Shown here one piece after another: positions 35,064 through 42,313 of a stretch of DNA of 64,000 bases. The DNA is from an uncultured Eubacteriales bacterium (GTDB lineage Bacteria > Bacillota > Clostridia > Oscillospirales > UBA644). The notes beneath the pieces are model-generated. The model was not told where the DNA came from. It searched no databases and saw nothing but the letters and a program-made list of their open reading frames with translations. The stretch covers positions 186,001 through 250,000 of the forward strand of contig CAKSTW010000002.1 of the NCBI GenBank assembly GCA_934501435.1, read 5' to 3'. Each line of letters opens with the position of its first letter. The stretch's first letter is position 1. The position numbers and the translations under genes were made by a program.

Positions 35064-36059
35064 ATGCCATTGAAAATTGTAAGGAACGACATAACGCAAA
35101 TGACGACAGACGCCATTGTCAATGCCGCAAACCCGTCTTTGCTCGGCGGCGGAGGCGTCGACGGCTGTATTCACCGCGCTGCGGGGGAAAAGCTTCTCGA
35201 AGAATGTAAGACCCTCGGCGGGTGCGAGACGGGGGACGCGAAAATCACAGGAGCATATAACCTGCCGTGCAAATATGTCATTCATACCGTAGGTCCCGTC
35301 TGGTACGGCGGCGGAAAAAACGAAAAAGCGCTGCTTGAATCCTGCTATAAAAAATCTTTGCAAATTGCAAAGGAATACAACTGCGAAACCGTTGCCTTTC
35401 CTCTTATTTCGTCGGGAATTTACGGCTATCCCAAGGATAAGGCTCTGGCGGTGGCAACCTCCGTCATAAGCGATTTTCTGCGGGAAAACGATATGACGGT
35501 TTATATCGTTGTTTTCGACAGGGCGGCGTATAAAATAAGCGAAAACCTGTTTTCCGATATCGCCGAATACATAGACGACAATTATGTCGACGAAAATACA
35601 TGGCGTTTCCGCGGAGAAAGATCCGTTGCCCTGTCCGAACTTTCGGTCTTTGAAAATCCGACACCCGAGGCAAAACCTGCCGATATCAGCGAAGACCTCG
35701 ATTCGAAACTGAAGCAACTTGACGAAAGTTTTTCGCAAATGCTTCTGCGGAAAATAGACGAAAAGGGGCTTGACGACGTTCAGGTGTATAAAAGAGCAAA
35801 TATCGACCGCAAACTGTTTTCAAAGATCCGCAGCGATATACGTTATAAACCGAGCAAGCCGACGGTGATAGCCTTTGCCGTTTCTCTGGAGCTTTCCCTC
35901 GAAGAAACGGAGGATATGCTTAAAAAAGCAGGGTTTGCCCTTTCTCACAGCAATAAATTCGATATTATAATCGAATATTTTATAAGTAAAGGCAATTATA
36001 ATATATTTGAGATCAACGAAGCATTGTTCGCTTTTGACCAGAGTCTGCTCGGCGCATGA
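35064..36059 (+). CDS. MacroD-type macro-domain protein with a C-terminal helical (HTH-like) domain
   Basis: Residues 1-170 are a macro domain that binds ADP-ribose: VRNDITQMTTDAIVNAANP, then LLGGGGVDGCIHRAAG with the Asn and Asp residues typical of catalytic MacroD enzymes, and PLISSGIYGYPKDKA. It should remove ADP-ribose or acetyl from ADP-ribose. After a linker, residues about 225-331 form an alpha-helical domain (YKRANIDRKLFSKIR … PSKPTVIAFAVSLELSLEETEDML) resembling a lambda-repressor-type HTH, of unknown role. It is a monocistronic-looking gene with a consensus promoter and a terminator hairpin before the VWA gene. Base usage is slightly AT-richer than its neighbours. Confidence 0.87.
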   Translation: MPLKIVRNDITQMTTDAIVNAANPSLLGGGGVDGCIHRAAGEKLLEECKTLGGCETGDAKITGAYNLPCKYVIHTVGPVWYGGGKNEKALLESCYKKSLQIAKEYNCETVAFPLISSGIYGYPKDKALAVATSVISDFLRENDMTVYIVVFDRAAYKISENLFSDIAEYIDDNYVDENTWRFRGERSVALSELSVFENPTPEAKPADISEDLDSKLKQLDESFSQMLLRKIDEKGLDDVQVYKRANIDRKLFSKIRSDIRYKPSKPTVIAFAVSLELSLEETEDMLKKAGFALSHSNKFDIIIEYFISKGNYNIFEINEALFAFDQSLLGA

Positions 36060-36083
36060 TATTTGTCGCATGACGGGCGACCG

Positions 36084-36138
36084 AACCTCTCTTTTTATGA
36101 CGTATAATACATACATCAAACGAAAGAGAGGTTTTTTA
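36084..36138 (+). terminator. Macro-gene terminator that contains the VWA promoter and RBS
   Basis: AACCTCTCTTT (36084-36094) and AAAGAGAGGTT (36123-36133) form an 11-bp perfect stem followed by TTTTATT. The loop carries TATAAT (36103-36108), without a recognisable -35. The 3' arm is the ribosome binding site of the VWA gene. Confidence 0.72.
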
Positions 36139-36140
36139 TT

Positions 36141-36797
36141 GTGAAAAGCATTACCGAACTCGTATTTATTCTTGACAGAAGCGGTTCAATGTCGGGGCTT
36201 GAAGCCGATACCGTGGGCGGTTTCAATTCAATGATCGAAAAACAGCGAAATCAGGAGGGCGAATGTTATGTTTCGACAGTCCTTTTCGATAATGAAAGCG
36301 AGGTCCTTTATGACCGTGTAAAACTCGGAGATGTCAGGAAAATGACCGAAAAGGATTACATCGTCCGCGGCTGTACCGCTCTTATCGACGCTGTCGGCGA
36401 TGCCGTTCGGCATATCGGCAATATCCATAAGTATGCCCGTCCCGAAGACGTCCCGGAAAAGACCGTGTTTATAATCACGACCGACGGACAGGAGAATGCG
36501 AGTTTCCGCTACACAAGCGATCAGGTCAAAAAAATGATTGAGCGGCATAAAGAAGAAGACGGCTGGGAATTTTTGTTTATCGGAGCGAATATCAACGCTG
36601 TCGAAACAGCGGCACACTACGGTATCGATAAGGAACGGGCGGTAAATTACAATGCGGATTCCAAAGGCACCCACGTTTTGTACGACACCGTGGCAAAGGC
36701 TGTTTGCAGAATCAGGACCCTCACCCCTTTGCGTGCCGATTGGAGTGAAGATATCGACGTTGATTTTCGCCGCCGCAGGAAAAAGACCGATAAATAA
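36141..36797 (+). CDS. VWA-domain protein (TerY-like)
   Basis: Cytoplasmic von Willebrand A domain protein of 218 residues with an intact MIDAS metal site: FILDRSGSMSG (DxSxS), the Thr in RGCTALIDAV and the Asp in ITTDGQEN. It has no signal peptide or membrane helix. The C-terminus is Arg/Lys-rich (DFRRRRKKTDK). Such proteins occur with tellurite/stress (Ter) or phosphorylation-based systems and as metal-dependent scaffolds. The start is GTG (36141), nine bases after AAAGAGAGG. It is the neighbour of the macro-domain gene, and the pairing hints at an ADP-ribose-linked stress function, which is inference. Confidence 0.85.
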   Translation: MKSITELVFILDRSGSMSGLEADTVGGFNSMIEKQRNQEGECYVSTVLFDNESEVLYDRVKLGDVRKMTEKDYIVRGCTALIDAVGDAVRHIGNIHKYARPEDVPEKTVFIITTDGQENASFRYTSDQVKKMIERHKEEDGWEFLFIGANINAVETAAHYGIDKERAVNYNADSKGTHVLYDTVAKAVCRIRTLTPLRADWSEDIDVDFRRRRKKTDK

Positions 36798-36810
36798 CCT
36801 GTTGTAAACG

Positions 36811-36836
36811 AATATTTCCCCCAAATCCCTCATAGG
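36811..36836 (+). promoter_or_regulatory. Candidate sigma-E promoter of spoIIID
   Basis: AATATT (about 36811-36816), 14 bases, then CATAGGCT (36831-36838) resembles the sigma-E pattern (ATATT and CATACAAT). spoIIID is a sigma-E gene in Bacillus. It overlaps the hairpin below, so the call is tentative. Confidence 0.4.
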
Positions 36837-36862
36837 CTTTAGTAAAAAGCCGTGGGGGATTT
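36818..36862 (+). terminator. Two-tier hairpin after the VWA gene, hiding the spoIIID RBS
   Basis: CCCCC (36818-36822) can pair with GGGGG (36854-36858), enclosing GGCTTT (36835-36840) paired with AAAGCC (36846-36851). ATTTTC follows. GGGGGA is the ribosome binding site of spoIIID, so read-through RNA would hide it. Confidence 0.55.
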
Positions 36863-36866
36863 TCAG

Positions 36867-37169
36867 ATGAAAAAAAGACGAGCCGAACCCGTATACGAAG
36901 ACAGAGAAATGAAAGAGCGCATTTTAACGCTCGCGGCGTTCGTTATAAAAAGCGGTTCGACGGTCAGGCGCGCGGCGGAAGTATACGGCGTTTCGAAAAG
37001 TACCGTACATAAAGACCTTTCGCAGCGGCTCGAAACGGTCGATCCCGTTTTGTATGAAAAGGTACGCAGGGTCCTTGATAAAAACAAGGCGGAGCGGCAT
37101 ATAAGGGGAGGGCTTGCCACCCGCAGGAAGTATCTCGGCGGCGAAAATGGGCGCGCGGTGGAAAAGTGA
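36867..37169 (+). CDS. spoIIID: Sporulation transcriptional regulator SpoIIID
   Basis: Mother-cell DNA-binding regulator that modulates sigma-E and sigma-K genes. About 100 residues with the highly conserved helix-turn-helix TVRRAAEVYGVSKSTVHKDL and the basic C-terminal DNA-contact region IRGGLATRRKYL. The ATG at 36867 has GGGGGA eight bases upstream; an in-frame GTG at 36852 lies upstream of that site and is rejected. Usually spoIIID sits near murA/spoIIQ or mreB. Here it is between a VWA gene and a repeat region. Confidence 0.95.
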   Translation: MKKRRAEPVYEDREMKERILTLAAFVIKSGSTVRRAAEVYGVSKSTVHKDLSQRLETVDPVLYEKVRRVLDKNKAERHIRGGLATRRKYLGGENGRAVEK

Positions 37170-37910
37170 GTGGCCTGCGGGGCGGCGTTTTGCACTTCTT
37201 CTGTAAGGGCGGAATACTCCCGTTGGGAATGACCCTTGTGGGGCGCGGCACGCCGTTTTTTACTGTGTTCTGCCCCCCCCATTCGGCGGCGAAAAGGGGG
37301 ACGGCGCGGAGGGGAGATGAGATGAGAGGCTGGCGTGCGCGGCGGAGAAGTGAGGGCTGGCGTGCGCGGCGGTACAATGCGCTTTCAGCCACGGGTGGAC
37401 TGCCACTCGTCGGGGGCATACCATTGTAGGGTTCTCGGCGGCGGTACAGTGCGCTTTCAACGACGGACGGGCTGTCTCTTGTCAAGGAAATACCCGTGTA
37501 AGGTTCGCGGCGGCGGGCTGTACTTTCTTTTGCGGCGGTCGGCTCCGGTTGAGGGAAGTCGGGAAAGGACGGAAAAGCGCCGATGTCGGGCAGGGCAGTC
37601 GGTCGCGCTTTGAGCAGAGACGGTTTTTCGGTTGCGGGCGGTCGGGTTCCGCGGTGCTCTGTACTTTATTTTGTTCTGCCCCCTCACGTTCGGCGGGGTG
37701 CTGTGCTTTACTGCGTTTTGCCCCCCCACATTCGGCGGGGTGCTCTGTACTTTATTTTGTTCTGCCCCCCACATTCGGCGGGGTGCTGTGTTTCACGGTT
37801 TCCCGACCCGTTCGGCGTGGTTCTGTACCTCTTCTGTGTCCCCACCTCCTCGTTGCGGGGGGTTCGGGCGGAAAACCGTCAAATGTGACAAAAAAACAAA
37901 ATATCCCGCA
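37170..37910. repeat. Gene-free region with several families of degenerate tandem repeats
   Basis: About 740 bases with no credible gene. Near 37331-37365 there are two copies of GGCTGGCGTGCGCGGCGG. Near 37370 and 37440 the motif GGCGGTACARTGCGCTTTCA appears twice. Between 37653 and about 37810 a 43-44-base unit (GGTGCTCTGTACTTTATTTT … CATTCGGCGG) is repeated four times, with a related single copy near 37257. The frames that cross it give Pro/Cys/Gly- or Arg-rich products without family features. Confidence 0.75.
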
Positions 37911-37916
37911 GAGGGG

Positions 37917-37945
37917 TTTACAAATCACGGGCTTTTTGCTATACT
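37917..37945 (+). promoter_or_regulatory. Promoter of the pyrR-uracil permease operon
   Basis: TTTACA (37917-37922), 17 bases, TATACT (37940-37945) preceded by TGC (extended -10). Confidence 0.8.
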
Positions 37946-37959
37946 ACCCGAAGAAACAG

Positions 37960-38070
37960 ATCTTTAATTCGGCACAGAGATGCCGGCAAGGTTGGAATTT
38001 CGGAGAAGTGCAGCTGCGCTTATAATACGATATTTATACGATCTTGTCAGGCGACAGGATCTTTTTTTTA
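37960..38070 (+). promoter_or_regulatory. PyrR-dependent attenuator leader
   Basis: The leader contains CTTTAATTCGGCACAGAGATGCCGGCAAGG (within 37963-37994), which fits the PyrR binding hairpin: the CTTTAA and GCAAGG flanks, a CGGCA/TGCCG stem and a CAGAGA loop. A terminator follows at 38040-38069 (GATCTTGTC, loop AGGC, GACAGGATC, eight T). In the Bacillus mechanism PyrR with UMP binds the first hairpin and favours the terminator. The loop differs somewhat from the usual TCCAGAGAGGCT. Confidence 0.82.
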
Positions 38071-38089
38071 TGCAAAAAAGGAGGACAAT

Positions 38090-38626
38090 ATGGCTGAAGA
38101 AGTTCTTTTGATCGACGGTCAGGCGGTGAGCCGCACGATAAGACGTCTTGCTCACGAAATAACCGAGAAGAACGGAGATCTTTCGTCGGTCGTGCTTGTC
38201 GGAATTTTAAGAAGAGGCGCAACGATGGCGAAAATACTGTCGGAGGAGATCGAAAAGATCGAAGGCGTTAAAGTCCCCGTCGAATTCCTCGATATAACTT
38301 TCTACCGCGACGATCTCGAAAAGAAAAGCGAAATGCCGAAAGTCGAAAAAAGACCGTTTACGACCGACATAAACGGAAAATGCGTCATAATAACCGACGA
38401 CGTGATCTTTACGGGCAGAACCGTAAGAGCGGCGATCGACGCGGTTATGGATATGGGCAGACCGGGCAGGATCCAGCTTGCGGTCCTTGTCGACAGAGGG
38501 CACAGGGAACTTCCTATAAGACCCGATTACGTCGGAAAAAACGTTCCGACCTCTCTCGAAGAAAAGATAACGGTATGTTTCGAAGAATATGACGGCGAAC
38601 AGAAAGTAGTTCTTTCAAAAAAGTAA
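38090..38626 (+). CDS. pyrR: Bifunctional pyr operon regulator / uracil phosphoribosyltransferase PyrR
   Basis: RNA-binding attenuation protein with a uracil phosphoribosyltransferase fold. The PRPP-binding motif is VIITDDVIFTGRTVRAAID (about 100-118), and VGILRRGATMAKIL and LVDRGHRELPIRPDYVGKN are conserved PyrR segments. 178 residues is typical. AAGGAGG lies before the ATG at 38090, immediately after the attenuator terminator, so PyrR controls its own operon with the permease. Confidence 0.96.
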   Translation: MAEEVLLIDGQAVSRTIRRLAHEITEKNGDLSSVVLVGILRRGATMAKILSEEIEKIEGVKVPVEFLDITFYRDDLEKKSEMPKVEKRPFTTDINGKCVIITDDVIFTGRTVRAAIDAVMDMGRPGRIQLAVLVDRGHRELPIRPDYVGKNVPTSLEEKITVCFEEYDGEQKVVLSKK

Positions 38627-38672
38627 TAAGGTTTTTCAAAAACTTTATATATAAAAATACGGAGGGAAAAAA

Positions 38673-40019
38673 ATGAAACTTATCTACAATGTAAAAGACA
38701 AGCCGAAATTCGGAAGACTTGTCGTATTCGCAATCCAGCAGATGCTTGCGATCCTCGCGGCAACAATAGCCGTTCCCGCAATAATCGGAAACGGAATGAC
38801 CGCGGCGGCGGCAATGTTCGGCGCAGGCGTCGGAACTATCGTATATCTTCTTTTCACAAAATTCAGAAGCCCTGTATTTCTCGGTTCGTCCTTCGCTTTT
38901 ATCGGCTCCATGTCGGCGGCGTTCGGCGGCGCGCTTTCGATGCAGGCAGGATATGCGGGCCTTATAATCGGCGCGACCTTCGCAGGTCTTGTTTATGTCG
39001 TCATCGCCCTTATCGTTAAGGTCGCAGGCGTAAAATGGATAAACAAACTTATGCCCCCCGTTGTCATAGGACCTACCGTTGCGATAATCGGTCTTTCCCT
39101 TGCAGGAAACGCTATCGGAGACTCGATGACGAACGGCAGCGAAGTAACTTCTCCCTATGTCGCTCTTGTCTGCGCTCTCGTAACCTTCTTCGTAGTTGTC
39201 CTTTGCTCGACCTACGGAAAGAAAATGGTTAAACTCATACCCTTTATCCTCGGTATCCTCGCAGGATATGCAACCGCTCTTATCTTCACCCTTATCGGAA
39301 ACGCGGCGGGAATCGACGCTCTCAAAGTTATCGACTTTACACCGTTTGCCGCAATGGTCGACGGCGGCGTAGGTCTCCATACCTTCTTCGCTCTTCCCGA
39401 ATTCACCTTCGTCACCGCCCTTGAAGGTCTCAAGGATATCGACGGAACGTTTATCGCGACGGTTGCTGTTGCGTATGTCCCGGTCGCGTTCGTTGTCTTT
39501 GCGGAACACATCGCTGACCACAAGAACCTTTCTTCAATAATCGAACAGGATCTTCTCGAAGACCCGGGTCTTCACAGAACCCTCCTCGGCGACGGCGTAG
39601 GCTCGATCGCAGGCGCTATTTTCGGAGGCTGCCCGAACACTACATACGGCGAATCGGTCGGCTGCGTAGCAATCACCGGAAACGCTTCCGTCTCGACGAT
39701 ATTCGCGGCGGCGATAGGAACAATGATAGCGTCCTTCTTCTCTCCGCTCGTAGCGTTCATCGAATCCATTCCCTCCTGCGTAATGGGCGGCGTCTGCATA
39801 ACCCTCTACGGATTTATCGCAGTCAGCGGTCTTAAGATGATACAGAAAGTCGACCTCGAAGAAAACCACAATCTCTTTGTTGTCTCCGCTATCCTTATCG
39901 CGGGTATCGGCGGACTTACCGTGACATTCGGAAAAGTAACGCTTACTTCCATCGCGTGCGCGCTTATCCTCGGTATAGTAACCAACCTCGTACTCGGCGG
40001 CAGAAAACAGAGCAAATAA
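38673..40019 (+). CDS. uraA: Uracil permease (NCS2 family)
   Basis: Uracil:proton symporter of the nucleobase-cation-symport-2 family. 448 residues with about 14 membrane segments; QQMLAILAATIAVPAIIG at the N-terminus and the NCS2 signature region FGGCPNTTYGESVGCVAITG, including the conserved Asn and Glu used for substrate binding. The N-terminal YNVKDKPKFG is typical of uracil permeases. It is 46 bases after pyrR and under the same attenuator, matching pyrR-pyrP order in Bacillus. Confidence 0.93.
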   Translation: MKLIYNVKDKPKFGRLVVFAIQQMLAILAATIAVPAIIGNGMTAAAAMFGAGVGTIVYLLFTKFRSPVFLGSSFAFIGSMSAAFGGALSMQAGYAGLIIGATFAGLVYVVIALIVKVAGVKWINKLMPPVVIGPTVAIIGLSLAGNAIGDSMTNGSEVTSPYVALVCALVTFFVVVLCSTYGKKMVKLIPFILGILAGYATALIFTLIGNAAGIDALKVIDFTPFAAMVDGGVGLHTFFALPEFTFVTALEGLKDIDGTFIATVAVAYVPVAFVVFAEHIADHKNLSSIIEQDLLEDPGLHRTLLGDGVGSIAGAIFGGCPNTTYGESVGCVAITGNASVSTIFAAAIGTMIASFFSPLVAFIESIPSCVMGGVCITLYGFIAVSGLKMIQKVDLEENHNLFVVSAILIAGIGGLTVTFGKVTLTSIACALILGIVTNLVLGGRKQSK

Positions 40020-40034
40020 TCAAAATACGGAAAA

Positions 40035-40064
40035 AAAGCCCGTCTGTATTTACAGGCGGGCTTT
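40035..40064. terminator. Bidirectional terminator between uraA and ribU
   Basis: A 13-bp stem with one G-U pair (AAAGCCCGTCTGT with ACAGGCGGGCTTT) and a 4-base loop, A-rich before and T-rich after, between convergent genes. Confidence 0.85.
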
Positions 40065-40068
40065 GCGT

Positions 40069-40653
40069 TTATTTCGTTCCTTTCAGGAGCGGCGAAAGTT
40101 TCTTATAGATAAGCATACAGAGGAAAACGTTTATCAGTCCCTTTACAAGGGTGAAAGGCAGGTTGAAAATGAGGAGAGCCTGCCAGAGGTTCGAGACCGA
40201 AGGCAAGATAGCCTTATACATTCCCATTATCGCGTCCATCGGAATAGACAGGGCGTATATGGGGTAGATCACATAATAGTTTGAAAAAACGCTTGCCCCC
40301 GCCATGACGGCGCTTCCCGAAAGGGAACCTATGAGAGCGGCTTTTTTTGTTTTTCTCTTTTTGTAGATTATTGACGCGGGAACGACGAAAAGACAGCCGA
40401 GAATGAAGTTTGAGAGTTCGCCTATGCCCATCGTCGTCGTAAACATTACGTTTATCAGGTTTTTGACAAGGCAGACGACCGCGCCCGAAACGGGCCCCAG
40501 AGCAAAGCCGGTGAGCAGAGCGGGGAGTTCGGAAAAGTCGAATTTCAGAAACGAGGGGACGAACGGCACCGAGAAACTCAAAAACATAAGTACCGTCGAC
40601 ACTGCCGCCATTATTGCGGTGACAGCGATTTTTCTTGCGCGTGAATTTTTCAT
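40069..40653 (-). CDS. ribU: Riboflavin ECF transporter S component RibU
   Basis: Membrane substrate-binding subunit of an energy-coupling-factor transporter. 194 residues, six hydrophobic helices, with the S-component pattern VTAIMAAVSTVLMFLSFSVP, a FDFSELPALLTGFALGP loop and VCLVKNLINV. It requires the shared EcfAAT module encoded elsewhere. The FMN riboswitch directly upstream fixes riboflavin as the likely substrate. AAAGGAGG precedes the ATG at 40653. Confidence 0.93.
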   Translation of the reverse strand: MKNSRARKIAVTAIMAAVSTVLMFLSFSVPFVPSFLKFDFSELPALLTGFALGPVSGAVVCLVKNLINVMFTTTMGIGELSNFILGCLFVVPASIIYKKRKTKKAALIGSLSGSAVMAGASVFSNYYVIYPIYALSIPMDAIMGMYKAILPSVSNLWQALLIFNLPFTLVKGLINVFLCMLIYKKLSPLLKGTK

Positions 40654-40670
40654 TAAAGCCTCCTTTGGGG

Positions 40671-40699
40671 CAAAAAAAATGCCCCGAAAGCATCGGGGG
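40671..40699 (-). terminator. Expression-platform terminator of the FMN riboswitch
   Basis: On the minus strand CCCCGA, a 5-base loop and TCGGGG, followed by a T run (complement of 40672-40679), between the aptamer and ribU. Confidence 0.85.
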
Positions 40700-40713
40700 A
40701 AAACGATAAAACG

Positions 40714-40873
40714 CCGCTTCTTTCATCCGGACTTTTTGCAGATAAGAGTTTGTTTCTTATTTGCTTAACCGTCGGTGAGGGAATTCCACCCTCTCGGCTC
40801 CCGTAGGAGTTCGCGGACTGTGTGACCTTTCGGTCAAACCGCCGGTCGGGACTTACACCCTACCCCGAAGCGT
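40714..40873 (-). ncRNA. FMN riboswitch (RFN element)
   Basis: On the minus strand the conserved blocks appear in order: CTTCGGGGTAGGGTG, TCCCGACCGGCGGT, AGTCCGCGA, GTGGAATTCC, ACCGACGGT and AGTCCGGATGAAAGAAGC. These are the core and paired segments of the six-stem FMN aptamer. The terminator that follows makes it a transcription-off switch for ribU when FMN is plentiful. Confidence 0.96.
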
Positions 40874-40892
40874 ATTGTATTTTTGTGCCGTA

Positions 40893-40921
40893 AGTATATC
40901 ACCGTTTTTTTTGTTTGTCAA
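40893..40921 (-). promoter_or_regulatory. Promoter for the FMN riboswitch-ribU transcript
   Basis: On the minus strand TTGACA (40916-40921), 17 bases, TATACT (40893-40898) preceded by TGA. Confidence 0.85.
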
Positions 40922-40961
40922 GCGAAAGCCGAAAGTTCACAAAAACTTCACAGGGAACCTC

Positions 40962-40992
40962 TTGACTTAGAGTCAACTCCATGTTGTAATAT
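40962..40992 (+). promoter_or_regulatory. MerR-type promoter with 19-base spacer and palindromic operator
   Basis: TTGACT (40962-40967) and TAATAT (40987-40992) are 19 bases apart. The palindrome TTGACTTAGAGTCAA (40962-40976) spans the -35 and spacer. A long spacer untwisted by the regulator is the MerR-family mechanism, so autoregulation is likely. Confidence 0.75.
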
Positions 40993-41018
40993 GAAGATAT
41001 GAAAGGAAGGCGAAAGAT

Positions 41019-41429
41019 ATGACAATTGCGGAAGTTTCGGAAAAATACGGAATATCGCCGGACACTTTGAGATATTATGAAAAAGAGGGGCTTTTGCCTC
41101 CCGTAAAGAGAACCGCCGGAGGAATAAGGGATTACGGAGAAAGCGACTGCGGCTGGGTCGAATTTATAAAATGTATGCGTTCGGCGGGTCTTCCGGTCGA
41201 AATTCTGGCGGAATATGTCAACCTGTTCATGCAGGGAGACCATACCGCGGAGCGGAGAAAAGGAATTCTTATCGAACAGCGCGGGAAAATAAGAGAGAAA
41301 ATAGAGGAACTGAAGACGGTCGAAAAGAGGCTCGACTATAAAATTTCGAATTACGATAAGATAATTTCCCGCTGCGAAGCGGCTCTCCGCGAATCGGTCG
41401 GGAAGTCTGAAGTCAAACGGCAGAAATAA
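41019..41429 (+). CDS. MerR-family transcriptional regulator
   Basis: 136 residues. The N-terminal winged helix-turn-helix MTIAEVSEKYGISPDTLRYYEKEGLLPPVKR is followed by the dimerisation coiled coil (about 85-120, RGKIREKIEELKTVEKRLDYK). It lacks a Cys cluster or large effector domain, so it belongs to the small MerR group often linked to reductases or flavodoxin-like genes. AAAGGAAGG before the ATG at 41019. The gene for a flavin-dependent reductase follows 94 bases later. Confidence 0.9.
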   Translation: MTIAEVSEKYGISPDTLRYYEKEGLLPPVKRTAGGIRDYGESDCGWVEFIKCMRSAGLPVEILAEYVNLFMQGDHTAERRKGILIEQRGKIREKIEELKTVEKRLDYKISNYDKIISRCEAALRESVGKSEVKRQK

Positions 41430-41467
41430 GGACGGTCTGCGCTCGGTTTTCAAAAATAAAAAACGAC

Positions 41468-41494
41468 TTGAAAAATACGGAAAAACGATATAAT
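41468..41494 (+). promoter_or_regulatory. Weak promoter for the flavodoxin-family gene
   Basis: TTGAAA (41468-41473) and consensus TATAAT (41489-41494) are only 15 bases apart. Confidence 0.45.
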
Positions 41495-41523
41495 AAAAAT
41501 TCTTAAAGAAAGTTTGTGATGAT

Positions 41524-42144
41524 ATGTACGCTCTTTTAATCAACGGAAGTCCCCATGCCGAAGGCTGCACCTATACTGCTCTTTCCGAGGTCGCGAAAAC
41601 GCTTGAAGAAAACGGAATCGAAACAGAAATTCTGCATATAGGCAACAGGAATATCAGAGGGTGCGTCGCCTGCGGCTCCTGTCAAAAGACCGGAAAATGC
41701 GTGTTCGACGACATAGTAAACGAAACTTCCGCGAAACTCGAAAAGGCGGACGCCGTCGTCGTCGGTTCGCCCGTTTACTACGCCTCTCCCGCGGGAACAC
41801 TTATTTCTTTTCTCGACAGGCTTTTTTACAGCACCTCCGCCGTTGATAAAAGAATGAAAGTCGGGGCGTCGGTGGTTTCCTGCCGCCGCGGCGGGAACAG
41901 TTCGACTTTCGACGTGCTGAATAAATATTTCACGATTTCGAATATGCCCGTCGCCGCAAGCCAGTATTGGAACATGGTCTACGGCACGAACTCCGAAGAA
42001 GTCAAAAAAGACCTCGAAGGGCTGCAGACCATGCGTACCCTCGGTCGAAATATCGCCTTTCTCGTAAAGAGCATTGCCGCGGAAAAGGAGAAAAACGGAC
42101 TTCCCGATACGGAAAAGCATATTTTCACGAATTTTCATCACTGA
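41524..42144 (+). CDS. Flavodoxin-family NAD(P)H-dependent oxidoreductase
   Basis: FMN-binding reductase of the NADPH-dependent FMN reductase/iron-sulfur flavoprotein-like group, 206 residues. The N-terminal flavodoxin loop is LLINGSPHAEGCTYTAL. A Cys-rich loop, CVACGSCQKTGKC, lies near residues 47-59 (compact cluster motif or redox thiols). SPVYYASPAGTLISFLDR contacts FMN. The Cys loop is common in this clostridial family and need not hold a cluster. It is probably regulated by the adjacent MerR protein. Confidence 0.87.
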   Translation: MYALLINGSPHAEGCTYTALSEVAKTLEENGIETEILHIGNRNIRGCVACGSCQKTGKCVFDDIVNETSAKLEKADAVVVGSPVYYASPAGTLISFLDRLFYSTSAVDKRMKVGASVVSCRRGGNSSTFDVLNKYFTISNMPVAASQYWNMVYGTNSEEVKKDLEGLQTMRTLGRNIAFLVKSIAAEKEKNGLPDTEKHIFTNFHH

Positions 42145-42250
42145 ATGTAAGGAAAAAAGGCTCTTTTCTCCGCCCGGGAAAAACACCTGTTTCAAACCCG
42201 GAGAAAGGTCGGGAAAAACCTTTTGACGGAAAATGAAACCGATACAAAAA

Positions 42251-42277
42251 AAGACCTCCCTGCGGAGGTCTTTTTTA
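42251..42277. terminator. Bidirectional terminator
   Basis: AAGACCTCC (42251-42259), loop CTGC and GGAGGTCTT (42264-42272), flanked by A and T runs, between convergent genes. Confidence 0.88.
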
Positions 42278-42313
42278 TCGTTTTATCCGATCATTTTTGC
42301 GGTCCGAACTTTT

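Noticed and set aside
37457..37967. Several 60-158-residue frames in the 37.2-38.0 kb repeats
   Set aside because: Products are low-complexity (Pro/Cys/Gly or Arg) and simply reflect the tandem repeats. No ribosome binding sites at sensible positions.
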